64,000 nt of DNA from Dyella mobilis (GCF_016904945.1 NZ_JADIKF010000034.1:154627-218626), one strand, 5' to 3'. Positions 20,278 to 29,000 are shown, counted from the stretch's first letter. The notes: generated from the sequence alone by a model not told the origin. Program-made: numbers and translations.

Positions 20278-20475
20278 CGCGCACCCTTCATGATGACGCT
20301 GCGTGAACTGCGCAAAATGCGCCATCTGTGGAATTCGCCTGCGCAACAGGATGATCGCAAACTCGTCGCGTTCCTAAGCAGCCGCCCGTACACCCCACTG
20401 TATGATGCATTGCGCACGACATTGACGGTGATCGGCTGCATGCCTTCGCAAAGCAGTGTGGCGCACGTGGACTGA
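20278..20475 (+). pseudogene. Fragment of oxidoreductase gene 3' end
   Basis: These bases encode ~64 residues matching the C-terminus of the oxidoreductase at 18712-19692 (APFMMTLRELRKMRH against APFMVTLRELRKMRY; SRPYTPLYDALRTTLT against GRPYTPLDEALRTTLT) and end in the same place. There is no Rossmann domain, so it cannot be a functional enzyme. It is a by-product of the tandem duplication. The frame is still open, which fits a fairly modest age or lack of selection against translation. Confidence 0.85.
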
Positions 20476-20651
20476 GTCGATCGGACACGTTCCGTTTTGT
20501 GGCGTCGACGTTTCCTGCGTGACACGCCACGCACCGTCATTACGGAAAAAAGCGATAGGGCGTATTGATGCGCTCGACAGCAGCAAACGATTTCCTGGCT
20601 TGTCGTTCGCCACCTGGATTCCAATCACCTCATCAATCGAAGGAAAGAACG

Positions 20652-20984
20652 ATGAAAGCAGCACCCCATGGAATTACCAAGACTGCTCCGCGCAAGCGTT
20701 TTCTGACTCCCGCAATCTTTGGCCTCTTGACTGGGCTGTCGTTTCAAGTCGCGGCATTTGCCGATCCGACCCACATCATCACGTTTCATGGAGCCATCGG
20801 CGAAGCAACCCCGACGTCTTCCACAATCGCGTTGGATTCCGCCAAGTCCATCGACCAGGGCCATTACCACGTCCACCACGTTCAGCTTTCCAAGGTCGGA
20901 CAGGAAGTACCCAAAGACGTACTGGACCATTACGCGGAATACGCATCGACCAAGGCCAGGCTGGTGACCATTTCGCTGCATTGA
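20652..20984 (+). CDS. Small secreted protein, copy B
   Basis: A 110-residue paralogue of the protein at 19876, with the same signal peptide plan (MKAAPHGITKTAPRKRFL, core FGLLTGLSFQVAAFA, cleavage before DPTHIITFHG). The ending KARLVTISLH and the ITFHGAIGEATP motif are conserved, while the middle has changed (HYHVHHVQLSKVG against QYRVDQDQVSKVG) and gained histidines. Both frames are intact, which suggests both copies are kept. ATG 20652 follows CGAAGGAAAG. Function unknown. Confidence 0.75.
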   Translation: MKAAPHGITKTAPRKRFLTPAIFGLLTGLSFQVAAFADPTHIITFHGAIGEATPTSSTIALDSAKSIDQGHYHVHHVQLSKVGQEVPKDVLDHYAEYASTKARLVTISLH

Positions 20985-21052
20985 CTACCACGGAGTGCCA
21001 TGGGGTTGCCCCGGTATTGATCCTAGGGTCACCTGACGTCCCGATCGCTACT

Positions 21053-21078
21053 GCTGGGTTACGCTGCGCTAACCCAGC
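21053..21078. repeat. Dispersed palindrome GCTGGGTTA...TAACCCAGC
   Basis: A 9-bp perfect inverted repeat with an 8-base spacer that overlaps the stop codon region of the minus-strand gene at 21069. The same core recurs at 38741-38778 and, in variant form, at 6444 and 40499. Confidence 0.7.
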
Positions 21079-21329
21079 CTACGGTTGGCGCGTCTTCGCC
21101 ATTCCGTTGTCGTCAATGCCACATCGATCTGGTCGGCAAAACCTTCCAGGCATTGACTGAAGGCGCTGCGTGTTACTTGTAGGGGAATGTCCTCTTCTTC
21201 CTGCGTGACGGCGGTGATGAAGTTGGCGATCAGCAGCAGTTGATCGCGGACCTTTTCCAATCGCAGATAGTTTTTTTCGGTCAGCAGATAGCCGGACGCC
21301 GTGGCGTCCTCGTTGTGGCGCTTGGCCAT
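21069..21329 (-). CDS. Small protein resembling XAC0095-like family
   Basis: An 86-residue cytoplasmic protein without signal peptide or membrane segment. The GYLLTEKNYLRLEKVRDQL stretch (residues 13-31) followed by an acidic linker and a helical second half resembles the XAC0095-like small proteins of Xanthomonads, whose function is unknown to me. Start: ATG 21329 with GGAG ten bases upstream; a GTG at 21338 is an alternative. A dispersed palindrome overlaps its 3' end. Family assignment is by pattern memory and is tentative. Confidence 0.6.
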   Translation of the reverse strand: MAKRHNEDATASGYLLTEKNYLRLEKVRDQLLLIANFITAVTQEEEDIPLQVTRSAFSQCLEGFADQIDVALTTTEWRRRANRRLG

Positions 21330-21787
21330 TGTCGTCACTCCATGAGGGTTAAGTCACGCCGTGCATTGCACACGGCGTGATGGGTTGCAGGAAAAATCCT
21401 GCACGGAAAAGCAATACCGGCCGATATCGTTTTATCCGCTACCCGGGTTGGCCCGACGTCGCCCTGTCCGGACGCGTGTGAAGTGACTCGAAATGTGGCA
21501 GGGGAAAGATGCGGCAGTGCATCGGTGCCGTATGATGGGTTTAACCATGATCAACTCCGCTTAAGTTGGTGGTGGCCAGCGGATCGTTCGAGCGCTAACT
21601 CTTGCGATCCGCGCACTTCACTTCATACGTCGGGCGTGCGATTTCCTGAAAAACGCGGAGCACGCCCGACGTCACCAATTTCCTACTTTCGCGAGCGGCT
21701 GTATGTCGGCGCTTACGGATGGAGTGATAGGAATAAACCCCGCAAGCGCTATCGCTTTTGCGGAAAGCGCGCCGCGGCTCGACGGCA
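21330..21787. other. Intergenic region with a 13-bp inverted repeat
   Basis: About 460 bases without a convincing gene. ACGTCGGGCGTGC (21627-21639) and GCACGCCCGACGT (21660-21672) make a perfect 13-bp inverted repeat with a 20-base spacer, located beyond the stop of hrpB on the minus strand, where it may act as a transcript-end hairpin. Confidence 0.55.
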
Positions 21788-24292
21788 TCAGGTACCGCGC
21801 GGCTTGGCGCGGTGCGTGGGCGTGGCCGTCCACGGATCGTCCGGCCAGGGATGCTTGGGATAGCGTCCCTTCAATTCCTTTTTCACTTCCGGGTAGGTGC
21901 GCTCCCAGAAGCCCTTGAGGTCCTGCGTCACCTGGATCGGGCGCCCAGCCGGGGACAACAGATGCAGCGTTACCGGAATGCGCCCGCCTGCCACGCTCGG
22001 CGTATCGGCGAGGCCGAACAGCTCTTGCAGCTTGACCGCGAGTACGGGCGCTTCGCCGGGGCTGTATTCCAAGCGGCGCGTCTGGCCGCTGGGCACGGTC
22101 AGGCTGTCGGGCGCGTGGGCATCGAGTTGGCGGCGCTGCTCGTAGTCGAACAGCGCTGCGAGCGCCTGCGAAAGATCCTCTTCCGACAACGCATCCAGTT
22201 TGCGCTTGCCTTGCAGGTAGGGCGCCAGCCAGTGCTGCAACGTGTCGAGCAGGTGCTCGTCGGAGACATCCGGCAGATCGAGCTCCGGCATCCACGCGCG
22301 CAGCGATTGCATGCGCAGGCGCAAGCGCCGCGCAGCTTCGCTCCAGGGCAAGGCATCCAGGCCGCGGTTGCGAATGGCGGCGAGCAATGCCGGGATCGCA
22401 TCTTCCGCCTGCACGGGCACGCTGCGGCGTTCCAGCACGATGGCGCCGAAGCGGCGCTCCTCGAAGGCTTCCACGGCGGCGCGTTCGTCGTTCCAGCGTA
22501 CGTTGCGCACGCGCTGGAATTGCGCGGGATAGTCTTGTTCGAGAATGCGCGGATCGAGCGGCGCGGCGGAAAGTATCAGGCTGTCGCGTGCTTCGTGGCG
22601 CAGGTCCAGCACCACCAGCCATGGTTCACCCAACAAGGCCGTCTGTTCGTGCAAACGCGCACCACGGCCGTTGGCCAAGGTATAGCGCAAAGGATTGCTT
22701 TCATCCTGGCGCGCAATGCGATCAGGGAAAGCATGCAGCAGCAGATCGCCCACCGCGTGACTGTGCGGCACGCCGCTTGCGGCACTGCGTACGTCCAAGC
22801 GACGGCGCCAGCCTTTGCTGGCTTGCTCGATCGCTGCCAGCGCACCGGCATCGACACCGCCATGCTGGCCGGTAGCGCTGCGGCGATCGCGCCACGCATG
22901 CAGTGCGTTGACGCGTACGCGGAAGTCGTCGCTACGTGACGCTTCTCCGCGCATCGGCGAGCGCGCATCCATCAAGGCAAGCAGATCGGCAATCAACGCA
23001 TGCAACGTTTCCGGCGCACACGTAGCGGCCGCACCAAGGCGTGGCGTAGCGCCCAGCTCCAGCATGCGACGTCCCAAGGGCGTGATGCGCTCTTGCGCAT
23101 CGAGTGCACCAAGCCTGCTCAGCAGTTCGCGCGCCTGCGCCAACGCGCCCGCAGGCGGCGCATCCAGCCACGGCAGGCTGGCACTGCCCCACGCCGCCAA
23201 TTCCAGCGCCAGCCCGGACAGTTCCGCCTGGGTAATTTCCGCCGTGCGCGACGGGTCCAGTCGACGACTCTGCGGCCACAGCCGATACGCCGTACCTTCC
23301 GCGACACGCCCCGCACGGCCGGCGCGCTGATCGGCCGAAGCCTGGGAAATGTTTACCGTTTCCAGTCGGGTGAAGCCGGAATTGGGGTCGAAGCGCGGCT
23401 CACGTGCCAGTCCGGCATCCACCACGGTGCGGATGCCAGGTAAGGTGACGCTGGATTCGGCAACGTTGGTCGCCAGCACCACGCGTCGTGTGCCGAATTC
23501 CGCCGGCGCCAGCGCCAACTGTTGCTCGCTCAGCGACAGCTCGCCATGCAGCGCGACGATTTCTACATCCTCACGCTGCAACGATTGCGAGAGCACGCTT
23601 TGCACCCTGGCAATTTCGCGGCGGCCAGGCAGGAACGCCAGCACGTCGCCGTCGTTTTCCTCCAGCGCCTGCCGCACCACGCGCGCCAGGTGATGCTCCA
23701 CGCTTTCCTGCGTGCGCGCCGGCGGATATTCCACCCGTACCGGAAAACTGCGTCCGGGGCTGCTAAGCCGCGGCGCATCCAGCCACTGCGCAATGCGCTC
23801 GCCATCCAGCGTGGCCGACATCACCACAATACGCAGATCCGGCCGCAGCGTGCCCTGGATATCCAGCGCCAAGGCTGCACCGAGATCGCCGGCCAGGTGC
23901 CTTTCGTGGAATTCGTCGAACAGGATCGCGCCGATGCCGGTGAGTTCGGGATCATCCTGGATCAGGCGCGTAAGAATGCCCTCGGTCACCACCTCGATCC
24001 GCGTCGCCGCACTCACCTTCGATTCGAAGCGAATGCGATAGCCGACCGTCTGCCCAACCTGCTCGCCCAATTGCTGCGCCATGAACTGCGCCGCCGCCCG
24101 CGCGGCGATGCGGCGCGGTTCGAGCATCACAATTTTCTTGTCGCTCAGCCATTCGGCATTGAGCAAAGCGAGTGGAACTTGCGTGGTTTTGCCGGCGCCA
24201 GGCGGCGCCTCCAGCACGAGCCTTTGTAGAGAAGTTAGGCCTGCTTGAATATCAGGCAGTAGCGAGTTGATCGGAAAATTGGGCGCGGTCAT
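21788..24292 (-). CDS. hrpB: ATP-dependent RNA helicase HrpB
   Basis: An 834-residue DEAH/RHA-type helicase of the HrpB family. Visible motifs: Walker A APPGAGKTTQVP (about residues 28-39), DEFHERHL (motif II, about 122), SATLDGERIAQWL (motif III), VLATNVAESSVTLPGI (motif V), and QRAGRAGRVAEG (motif VI). The C-terminal HrpB-specific domain ends with FWERTYPEVKKELKGRYPKHPWPDDP, the usual signature of this family, quoted here only by its ends FWERTYPEV and YPKHPWPDDP. Start: ATG 24292; the longer frame upstream is unsupported. Cellular role is not well defined in the family. A decayed copy of its 5' third lies 1.5 kb upstream. Confidence 0.93.
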   Translation of the reverse strand: MTAPNFPINSLLPDIQAGLTSLQRLVLEAPPGAGKTTQVPLALLNAEWLSDKKIVMLEPRRIAARAAAQFMAQQLGEQVGQTVGYRIRFESKVSAATRIEVVTEGILTRLIQDDPELTGIGAILFDEFHERHLAGDLGAALALDIQGTLRPDLRIVVMSATLDGERIAQWLDAPRLSSPGRSFPVRVEYPPARTQESVEHHLARVVRQALEENDGDVLAFLPGRREIARVQSVLSQSLQREDVEIVALHGELSLSEQQLALAPAEFGTRRVVLATNVAESSVTLPGIRTVVDAGLAREPRFDPNSGFTRLETVNISQASADQRAGRAGRVAEGTAYRLWPQSRRLDPSRTAEITQAELSGLALELAAWGSASLPWLDAPPAGALAQARELLSRLGALDAQERITPLGRRMLELGATPRLGAAATCAPETLHALIADLLALMDARSPMRGEASRSDDFRVRVNALHAWRDRRSATGQHGGVDAGALAAIEQASKGWRRRLDVRSAASGVPHSHAVGDLLLHAFPDRIARQDESNPLRYTLANGRGARLHEQTALLGEPWLVVLDLRHEARDSLILSAAPLDPRILEQDYPAQFQRVRNVRWNDERAAVEAFEERRFGAIVLERRSVPVQAEDAIPALLAAIRNRGLDALPWSEAARRLRLRMQSLRAWMPELDLPDVSDEHLLDTLQHWLAPYLQGKRKLDALSEEDLSQALAALFDYEQRRQLDAHAPDSLTVPSGQTRRLEYSPGEAPVLAVKLQELFGLADTPSVAGGRIPVTLHLLSPAGRPIQVTQDLKGFWERTYPEVKKELKGRYPKHPWPDDPWTATPTHRAKPRGT

Positions 24293-24410
24293 GTTCGCTA
24301 TGGTAGTCCAGCGACCTAATAAAACGCCCGATCCTCTCCATTTGAACACAAATCCAAACGTCGAGGGCGCCCCGAACTTTATCGAGAGACGCCCTCAATT
24401 ACTTACGCAA

Positions 24411-24445
24411 AGCTATTAGCTATTAGCTATTAGCTATTAGCTATT
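24411..24445 (+). repeat. Five tandem copies of AGCTATT
   Basis: Seven-base unit repeated five times without error. It covers the stop codon of the minus-strand gene that ends at 24437, so slippage here would change only the last residue or two and the 3' untranslated region. Confidence 0.95.
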
Positions 24446-24811
24446 TCGAATGATGGTCCAATACTGTTTACACGGACCTAGCGTGCCCACATTTGGAATT
24501 ATAAACCATCCGGCGGGTACAAAATTTGCGGAACATATCTGCAATGTCGTCCCCACTGGTTTGTCAAAGTAGCTTTCAAAAACGTATTCCACCGCTGCCT
24601 GACCTACGTTACCGCAAAGTGCATTTTGCCTCACCCCACTCCACACATAACCAGCAGGTGGAGTAAGAGTACAGCTAACCAGCGTATACAGAGGCCGAAT
24701 CAAAGGAACGACTTGTGGATCAGTCGTACTTTGAGCAATCGAAGACGTCGCATAAATGGATACGAAGGAAATGACAGCAGCAAATGCTAATTTTGCTTTT
24801 TTCGCACGCAT
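24437..24811 (-). CDS. Small secreted Cys-containing protein, paralogue 1
   Basis: A 124-residue protein with a signal peptide (MRAKKAKLAFAAVISFVSIYATSSIAQ, described here by its ends MRAKKAK and SSIAQ) and a ~97-residue mature part with four cysteines. It shares with the neighbour at 24948-25343 the pattern GYVWxxV, CGxxG, then YESYFDKPVG-like (here FESYFDKPVGTTLQICS) and PxGW. The even cysteine number in an exported protein suggests disulfides. ATG 24811 follows AAGGAT; the upstream in-frame TTG is unsupported. The stop lies inside a heptamer repeat. No family recognised; local base composition is AT-richer than the surroundings, which suggests transfer. Confidence 0.72.
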   Translation of the reverse strand: MRAKKAKLAFAAVISFVSIYATSSIAQSTTDPQVVPLIRPLYTLVSCTLTPPAGYVWSGVRQNALCGNVGQAAVEYVFESYFDKPVGTTLQICSANFVPAGWFIIPNVGTLGPCKQYWTIIRNS

Positions 24812-24947
24812 ATCAACACCATCCTTTTTAATTGAATCATCCAATTGTTAAGTCACCGAATCCGGGACCTACTCACGACAATGCCATCTTCAATGGAAGA
24901 ACAGGTTTATCGTCACTCATCAGACACGTCCAATTAGACAGTTCTAA

Positions 24948-25343
24948 TTAGTAGATTCGCGTAATCACCCATTGGGACACTACTAATCCATTGAATGTAC
25001 AACTGAGACCTTTGGTCGGACTACTTAATGACCAACCCTCAGGTATATTCAAGTTGGAACATACTCGGATTGAAGAGCCCACTGGCTTATCAAAATAGCT
25101 TTCGTAAATTAGAAGCAGCATTTCGTGGCCAGGCCCTCCACACGAAGCAGCATGCTGGACAGAAGTCCAGACGTACCCGTTTGGTGTAGATGTGCGGCCG
25201 CTACATCCCGACAAGATGTAATTCGGCCTGAACTTAGAAAAGTCGTAGGCATTTTCGCCTGCGTATGACAGCAATGGCAACGAACACGTTAACAATGATG
25301 CAACCACTAGGACCGACATACATTCACGCTTGAATGTTTTCAC
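24948..25343 (-). CDS. Small secreted Cys-containing protein, paralogue 2
   Basis: A 131-residue paralogue of the protein at 24437. Signal peptide: MKTFKRECMSVLVVASLL with cleavage near SYAG (residue 29). The mature part has the shared blocks NGYVWTSVQ, CGGPG, YESYFDKPVGSSIRVCS and PEGW, with four cysteines (LSGCSG, ASCGG, RVCSN, LSCTF). Start: GTG 25343 with GAAGGTGGAG directly upstream; ATG 25319 would shorten the signal peptide. The gene lies in an AT-rich stretch. Function is unknown; the two paralogues probably share one. Confidence 0.72.
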   Translation of the reverse strand: MKTFKRECMSVLVVASLLTCSLPLLSYAGENAYDFSKFRPNYILSGCSGRTSTPNGYVWTSVQHAASCGGPGHEMLLLIYESYFDKPVGSSIRVCSNLNIPEGWSLSSPTKGLSCTFNGLVVSQWVITRIY

Positions 25344-25625
25344 GCTCCACCTTCCTTTGTCGACTCTTTAATTCCTCAGACTCAATCATTCATTTATGCG
25401 AAGACAATACTCCAGACGCTACCTATATAGGACCAGGATCGCGTCGACTGTAATTGTGTTTTTTTGCCAGACACTTTCTATGAAATACACAATAAAACGC
25501 GACATTTCAGAAATTCCCTACAAAGAAATCATCTCTCCTGATTAGCCACGACTCTCAGCTCCAAATCGGATGATTTGAGATGTTATTCGTGGACGACGGC
25601 ATCCTTTCCAACGAGGAAGGACATC

Positions 25626-25775
25626 GTGGCGATCAACCCGATGCGGTTCTAGTGGCCTCTGTCGCTGATAGAGTTTATGAGCTGGTACGGCACGGAAGCC
25701 AAATACTGCCGCGCGTTGTACCGCGTACGTTGGCCGCAGGGCTTTCGTTGCCCGGAATGGGCTAACCGTTCGTGA
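25626..25775 (+). mobile_element. Remnant of an IS1595-family transposase gene (N-terminus)
   Basis: Reading from GTG 25626 gives VAINPMRF, a stop (TAG), then WPLSLIEFMSWYGTEAKYC and RVRWPQGFRCPEW. This matches the conserved N-terminal zinc-ribbon start of IS1595-family transposases (MAINPxQFQ...EF...YGTE..C..AL...RWP.GF.CP.C). The Gln expected after the Phe is replaced by a stop codon, the second CPxC cysteine is lost, and nothing follows it, so the element is dead. Upstream GAGGAAGGA still looks like its ribosome site. It sits between the secreted-protein genes and the hrpB fragment. Confidence 0.75.
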
Positions 25776-25794
25776 TCGTCGTGAGCATGTCCAC

Positions 25795-26475
25795 ATCGTC
25801 GCGCCGAACTGTTTGCGCGAGCACGCCCTGCATCAGGTCGACTTCACGTCGGACAAGCAGGAACGCGAGCACGTCGCCGTCATTTTCTTCCAGCGACTAC
25901 CACACGATGCGCGCCAGATAATGCTCCACGTTTTCCTGCGAGCGTGCCGACGGGTAGTCGACGCGCACCGGAAAGCCACCCCCCTGGCTGCTGGTGCGTG
26001 GCGCATCCAGCCACTGGGCCACACGCGCGCAGTCCAGCTCGGTCAACATCATACGATGCGCAGATCCGGCCGTAGCTTGCCCTGGATATCCAACACCAAG
26101 GCCGCACCGACATCGCTGGCAAGATGGCGCTCGTGGAATTCGTCGAACTGGATCGCGCCGATGCCGTTGAGTTTGGGATACTCCTGGATCAGCCGCGTGA
26201 AAGTGCCCACGGTCACCACTTTGATGAGCGTGACCGCACACATCCTCAATTCGAAGCGAATGCGATAGTCCACCGCCTCATCCAACTGCCACGCTATGCA
26301 CCGCGCTGCCGCGTAGCGATGCAGCGCGGCTCTAGCATCACAATCTTGGTGCCTTGCAGCCAGGGCTCAGCGAGCAGCGCCAGCGAAACCTAGGGGGGGC
26401 GGCGCCAGGCGGCACCTCCAGCACGAGCTGCCGCTGTGCGGCGGGCACGCGGCGAATATCAGGAACATCGGCACG
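25795..26475 (-). pseudogene. Decayed duplicate of the hrpB 5' third
   Basis: This stretch aligns with about 23560-24275 inside the intact hrpB gene (for example DYRIRFELRM, LNGIGAIQFDEFHERHLA and DIQGKLRPDLRIV are read in one frame; the Walker A region lies near 26400 in another frame). Several frameshifts, an in-frame stop and a damaged GAGKT motif show it is non-functional. Its orientation is the same as hrpB. It marks the other end of a segment that also holds the two secreted-protein genes and the transposase remnant. Confidence 0.88.
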
Positions 26476-26564
26476 GTAATGCGCGCGATGATAATTCCGG
26501 TGCCGCCATGGACCTATGCGCAGCGTGCATGCCTCGCGGGGAGGCATGCACGTGAGCGGTACCG

Positions 26565-28997
26565 TTAGTGGTACGGATTGGTGACGGTGGTCGTCGGCTC
26601 AGCCGTGGTGGTACGCGGCCGCAACGGCGCCAGCGACTCGAAGCCGCTCTGGTAGTCTTCGGTGATTTGCTTGGCGTCTTCGCTGTTGGTGATCACGCGC
26701 GGGGTGATCAATACGATCAGTTCGGTGCGGGTCTTGCTCTTGCCCGTCGAACCGAACAACTTGCCCAGCACCGGAATATCGCTCAACAGCGGCACGCCCG
26801 AGCCGTTATCGGCGTTCTGTTGCTCGATCAAGCCACCGAGCAAGACAGTCTGCCCGTTCTGCACGCCGAGTTGGGTGGCCACTTGGCGCTGCTGGATGGT
26901 GTAGTTGCCCTGCGCATTGGGCGTGGCCGAGGTAGTCTGGCTGACTTGTTGATCGATGTTGAGATAGACCAATCCACCGGGATTCACGCGCGGCTGCACG
27001 TCCAGAATGATGCCGGTGGGGATGTATTGCACCTGGCCCGCGGTGGTCGGCTCGCTGCTCCCACCCACCCCGACGTAGTAGGTCTGGTTGACCGGAATCT
27101 GATTACCGACCTGGATGTGCGCGACCTGATTGTTTAGAACGACCAGCGAAGGCGCCGACAACGTCTTGGTGTTTTGACTGCTTTCCAGTGCGTTGACGGC
27201 GACCTGGAATTTGCCGTTCGAACTCAAGAAAGAATAGAAGAACGGCTGACCACTATAGGTGTTGGTCGAATTGGAATTTGACGTGGCGCCGAAGCCACCA
27301 CCCAGGCCAATCATGCGGTGCGCATTCGGATTACCCGGGGTATAGCTATCGCCGTTTTGCGTACCGCCCGCCAAACCTTGCAGGTACCACTGCACGCCGT
27401 ACTGGAGGTCGCCGACCAGATCCACCTCGAACACGCGCGTTTCGATCTGCACTTGCAGCGGCGGCACGTCGAGCTGTTTGACGGCGCCGAGAATCTCTTC
27501 CCATTGTGCCGGACGTGCGCGCACCAGCAACTGATTGTTGGCATCCACCGAGCTGATGCGAATGCTGCCGTCTTTGGAGCTGTAGCCCTGGTCCTGGTTG
27601 TTGTTGTTGGACAAGCCACCATTCATGCCGACGCCGCTGACACCGGTGCTACCGCCGGTACCACCGGTCAACGAGGATGAGCTACCGAAAGCACTGCTGC
27701 TGCCCGTGCCGGAGCTTGACGGGTAGCTGCTGCCCCCGGTCGAGCTACCGAGACCGCTGGACAGGCCACCCGTCGTCGAACTACCGAAGCTGCCGGCGCT
27801 GCTGCCCATGCCACTGCTCGAGCCCGATGCATTGTTGCCGACGCCCAAGGTGGTGCCACCGCCCATGCCCGGTGCGACGGCGCCGCCACGGTCGCTGCCG
27901 CCGCTACCGCCGTTGTCGGTGTAGATCATCGCGAGGTAGTGCGCCAGATCCGACGCATTGATGTTGCGCACGTCATACACGTAGAGGTGCGGCTCGTTGC
28001 CACCGCCCAAATCAATCTTGGCGATCCATTCGCCCACTTCGCTGAGGTAGTTGGGCTGCGTGCTGATCACCACCAGCGCGTTGGTGCGCTTGATCGGAAT
28101 GAAGCGCAGCATGCCGGCCAGCGGCGTATCGCCTTTCGCACCGAACATGCTGTCCAGTTGCGGCATCAGGTCTTCGACGGTGGCGTGCTGCAGATTGAAT
28201 ACGCCGACCGACATGCCCTTGAGCCAGTCGACGTCGAAGGTGCGCACGGTGCGGTCGTAGTTGGCCAGTTCATCCGGTGTGCCGGCCACCACGATGACGT
28301 TGCGCGCGTTGTCGACCAGCAGAATCGAATCGGGGCGCGCAAACGGCTTCAGCAGTTTTTGCATCTGGTCGGCGGCGATGTAATGCAGCGGGAACAGGCG
28401 CGCCTGCATGCCGCCGGCGGGCGCCACGGCGCCGAGGCTCGGGGCAACGTTACCTTGCACGGCATCCTTTTCGGGCATCACCACGTAGCGGCCGTTGGTC
28501 TTGATCAGCGCGTTGTGGGTCCACGACAGCAGCGTTTCCAGGATCGGCATTGCCTGGCTGCTGTCCACCGGTTCGGAGGTGGAGAAGGAAATATTGCCTT
28601 GCACGCCCGGCACGATCGTGTAGTTCTGTTGCAGCAGGTCGCCCAGGATCGCCTTCACCACCGCCTGCACCGGCTGGTTTTCGAAGTTGAAGGTGACGGC
28701 GCCGCTACCGGTGGCAGCCGGACGCGGCGTCGACAGGCCGGTCGGGCGCACGAACCGGCCACTGCCGGTGCTGATGCTGGCGACCGGCGGCGCAGGAGTG
28801 GTGTTGCCGAGGCTGTTATTGAGCTGCTCGGGCTGCGGCGCCGGCTTTTCGGTGCCCGCGACGGCTTCGCGCTCCAGCGAAAGATCGGGCTGGGTCAGCG
28901 GCTTGTTGGCCGCGCAGCCACTCAGGAAAACGGCGAGCGCAATGGCGCTGACCTGCAAGCCTTGGCGTCGGTAAAACTGCGTGCGCACGTGTGTCAT
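26565..28997 (-). CDS. gspD: Type II secretion secretin GspD (XpsD-like lipoprotein)
   Basis: An 810-residue secretin that forms the outer-membrane channel of the type II secretion system. N-terminal lipoprotein signal with lipobox LSGC (cysteine 28), as in Xanthomonas XpsD. N-domains span about 100-500 and the secretin core about 510-780, with VPLLSDIPVLGKLFGSTGKS, the typical core signature, near residue 745. A Gly/Ser-rich insertion of ~115 residues (about 362-478, coding 27563-27915) interrupts the last N-domain. It is the last gene of the eleven-gene operon, starting four bases after gspN ends. Confidence 0.93.
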   Translation of the reverse strand: MTHVRTQFYRRQGLQVSAIALAVFLSGCAANKPLTQPDLSLEREAVAGTEKPAPQPEQLNNSLGNTTPAPPVASISTGSGRFVRPTGLSTPRPAATGSGAVTFNFENQPVQAVVKAILGDLLQQNYTIVPGVQGNISFSTSEPVDSSQAMPILETLLSWTHNALIKTNGRYVVMPEKDAVQGNVAPSLGAVAPAGGMQARLFPLHYIAADQMQKLLKPFARPDSILLVDNARNVIVVAGTPDELANYDRTVRTFDVDWLKGMSVGVFNLQHATVEDLMPQLDSMFGAKGDTPLAGMLRFIPIKRTNALVVISTQPNYLSEVGEWIAKIDLGGGNEPHLYVYDVRNINASDLAHYLAMIYTDNGGSGGSDRGGAVAPGMGGGTTLGVGNNASGSSSGMGSSAGSFGSSTTGGLSSGLGSSTGGSSYPSSSGTGSSSAFGSSSSLTGGTGGSTGVSGVGMNGGLSNNNNQDQGYSSKDGSIRISSVDANNQLLVRARPAQWEEILGAVKQLDVPPLQVQIETRVFEVDLVGDLQYGVQWYLQGLAGGTQNGDSYTPGNPNAHRMIGLGGGFGATSNSNSTNTYSGQPFFYSFLSSNGKFQVAVNALESSQNTKTLSAPSLVVLNNQVAHIQVGNQIPVNQTYYVGVGGSSEPTTAGQVQYIPTGIILDVQPRVNPGGLVYLNIDQQVSQTTSATPNAQGNYTIQQRQVATQLGVQNGQTVLLGGLIEQQNADNGSGVPLLSDIPVLGKLFGSTGKSKTRTELIVLITPRVITNSEDAKQITEDYQSGFESLAPLRPRTTTAEPTTTVTNPYH

Positions 28998-29000
28998 GAA

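Larger units (their letters stand above)
19498..21050 (+). repeat. Diverged tandem duplication, two ~780-base units
   Basis: Unit A (about 19498-20275) and unit B (about 20279-21050) align throughout. Each holds the last ~64 codons of the oxidoreductase gene, a ~180-base spacer ending in ATCAATCGAAGGA, a small secreted-protein gene, and a post-gene GGGGTTGCCCC hairpin. The copies differ by many substitutions and a few small indels (offset drifts from 783 to 776 bases), so the event is not very recent. Confidence 0.9.

Noticed and set aside
24411..24445. CRISPR-like array
   Set aside because: The heptamer copies are directly adjacent with no spacers, so this is a simple tandem repeat.
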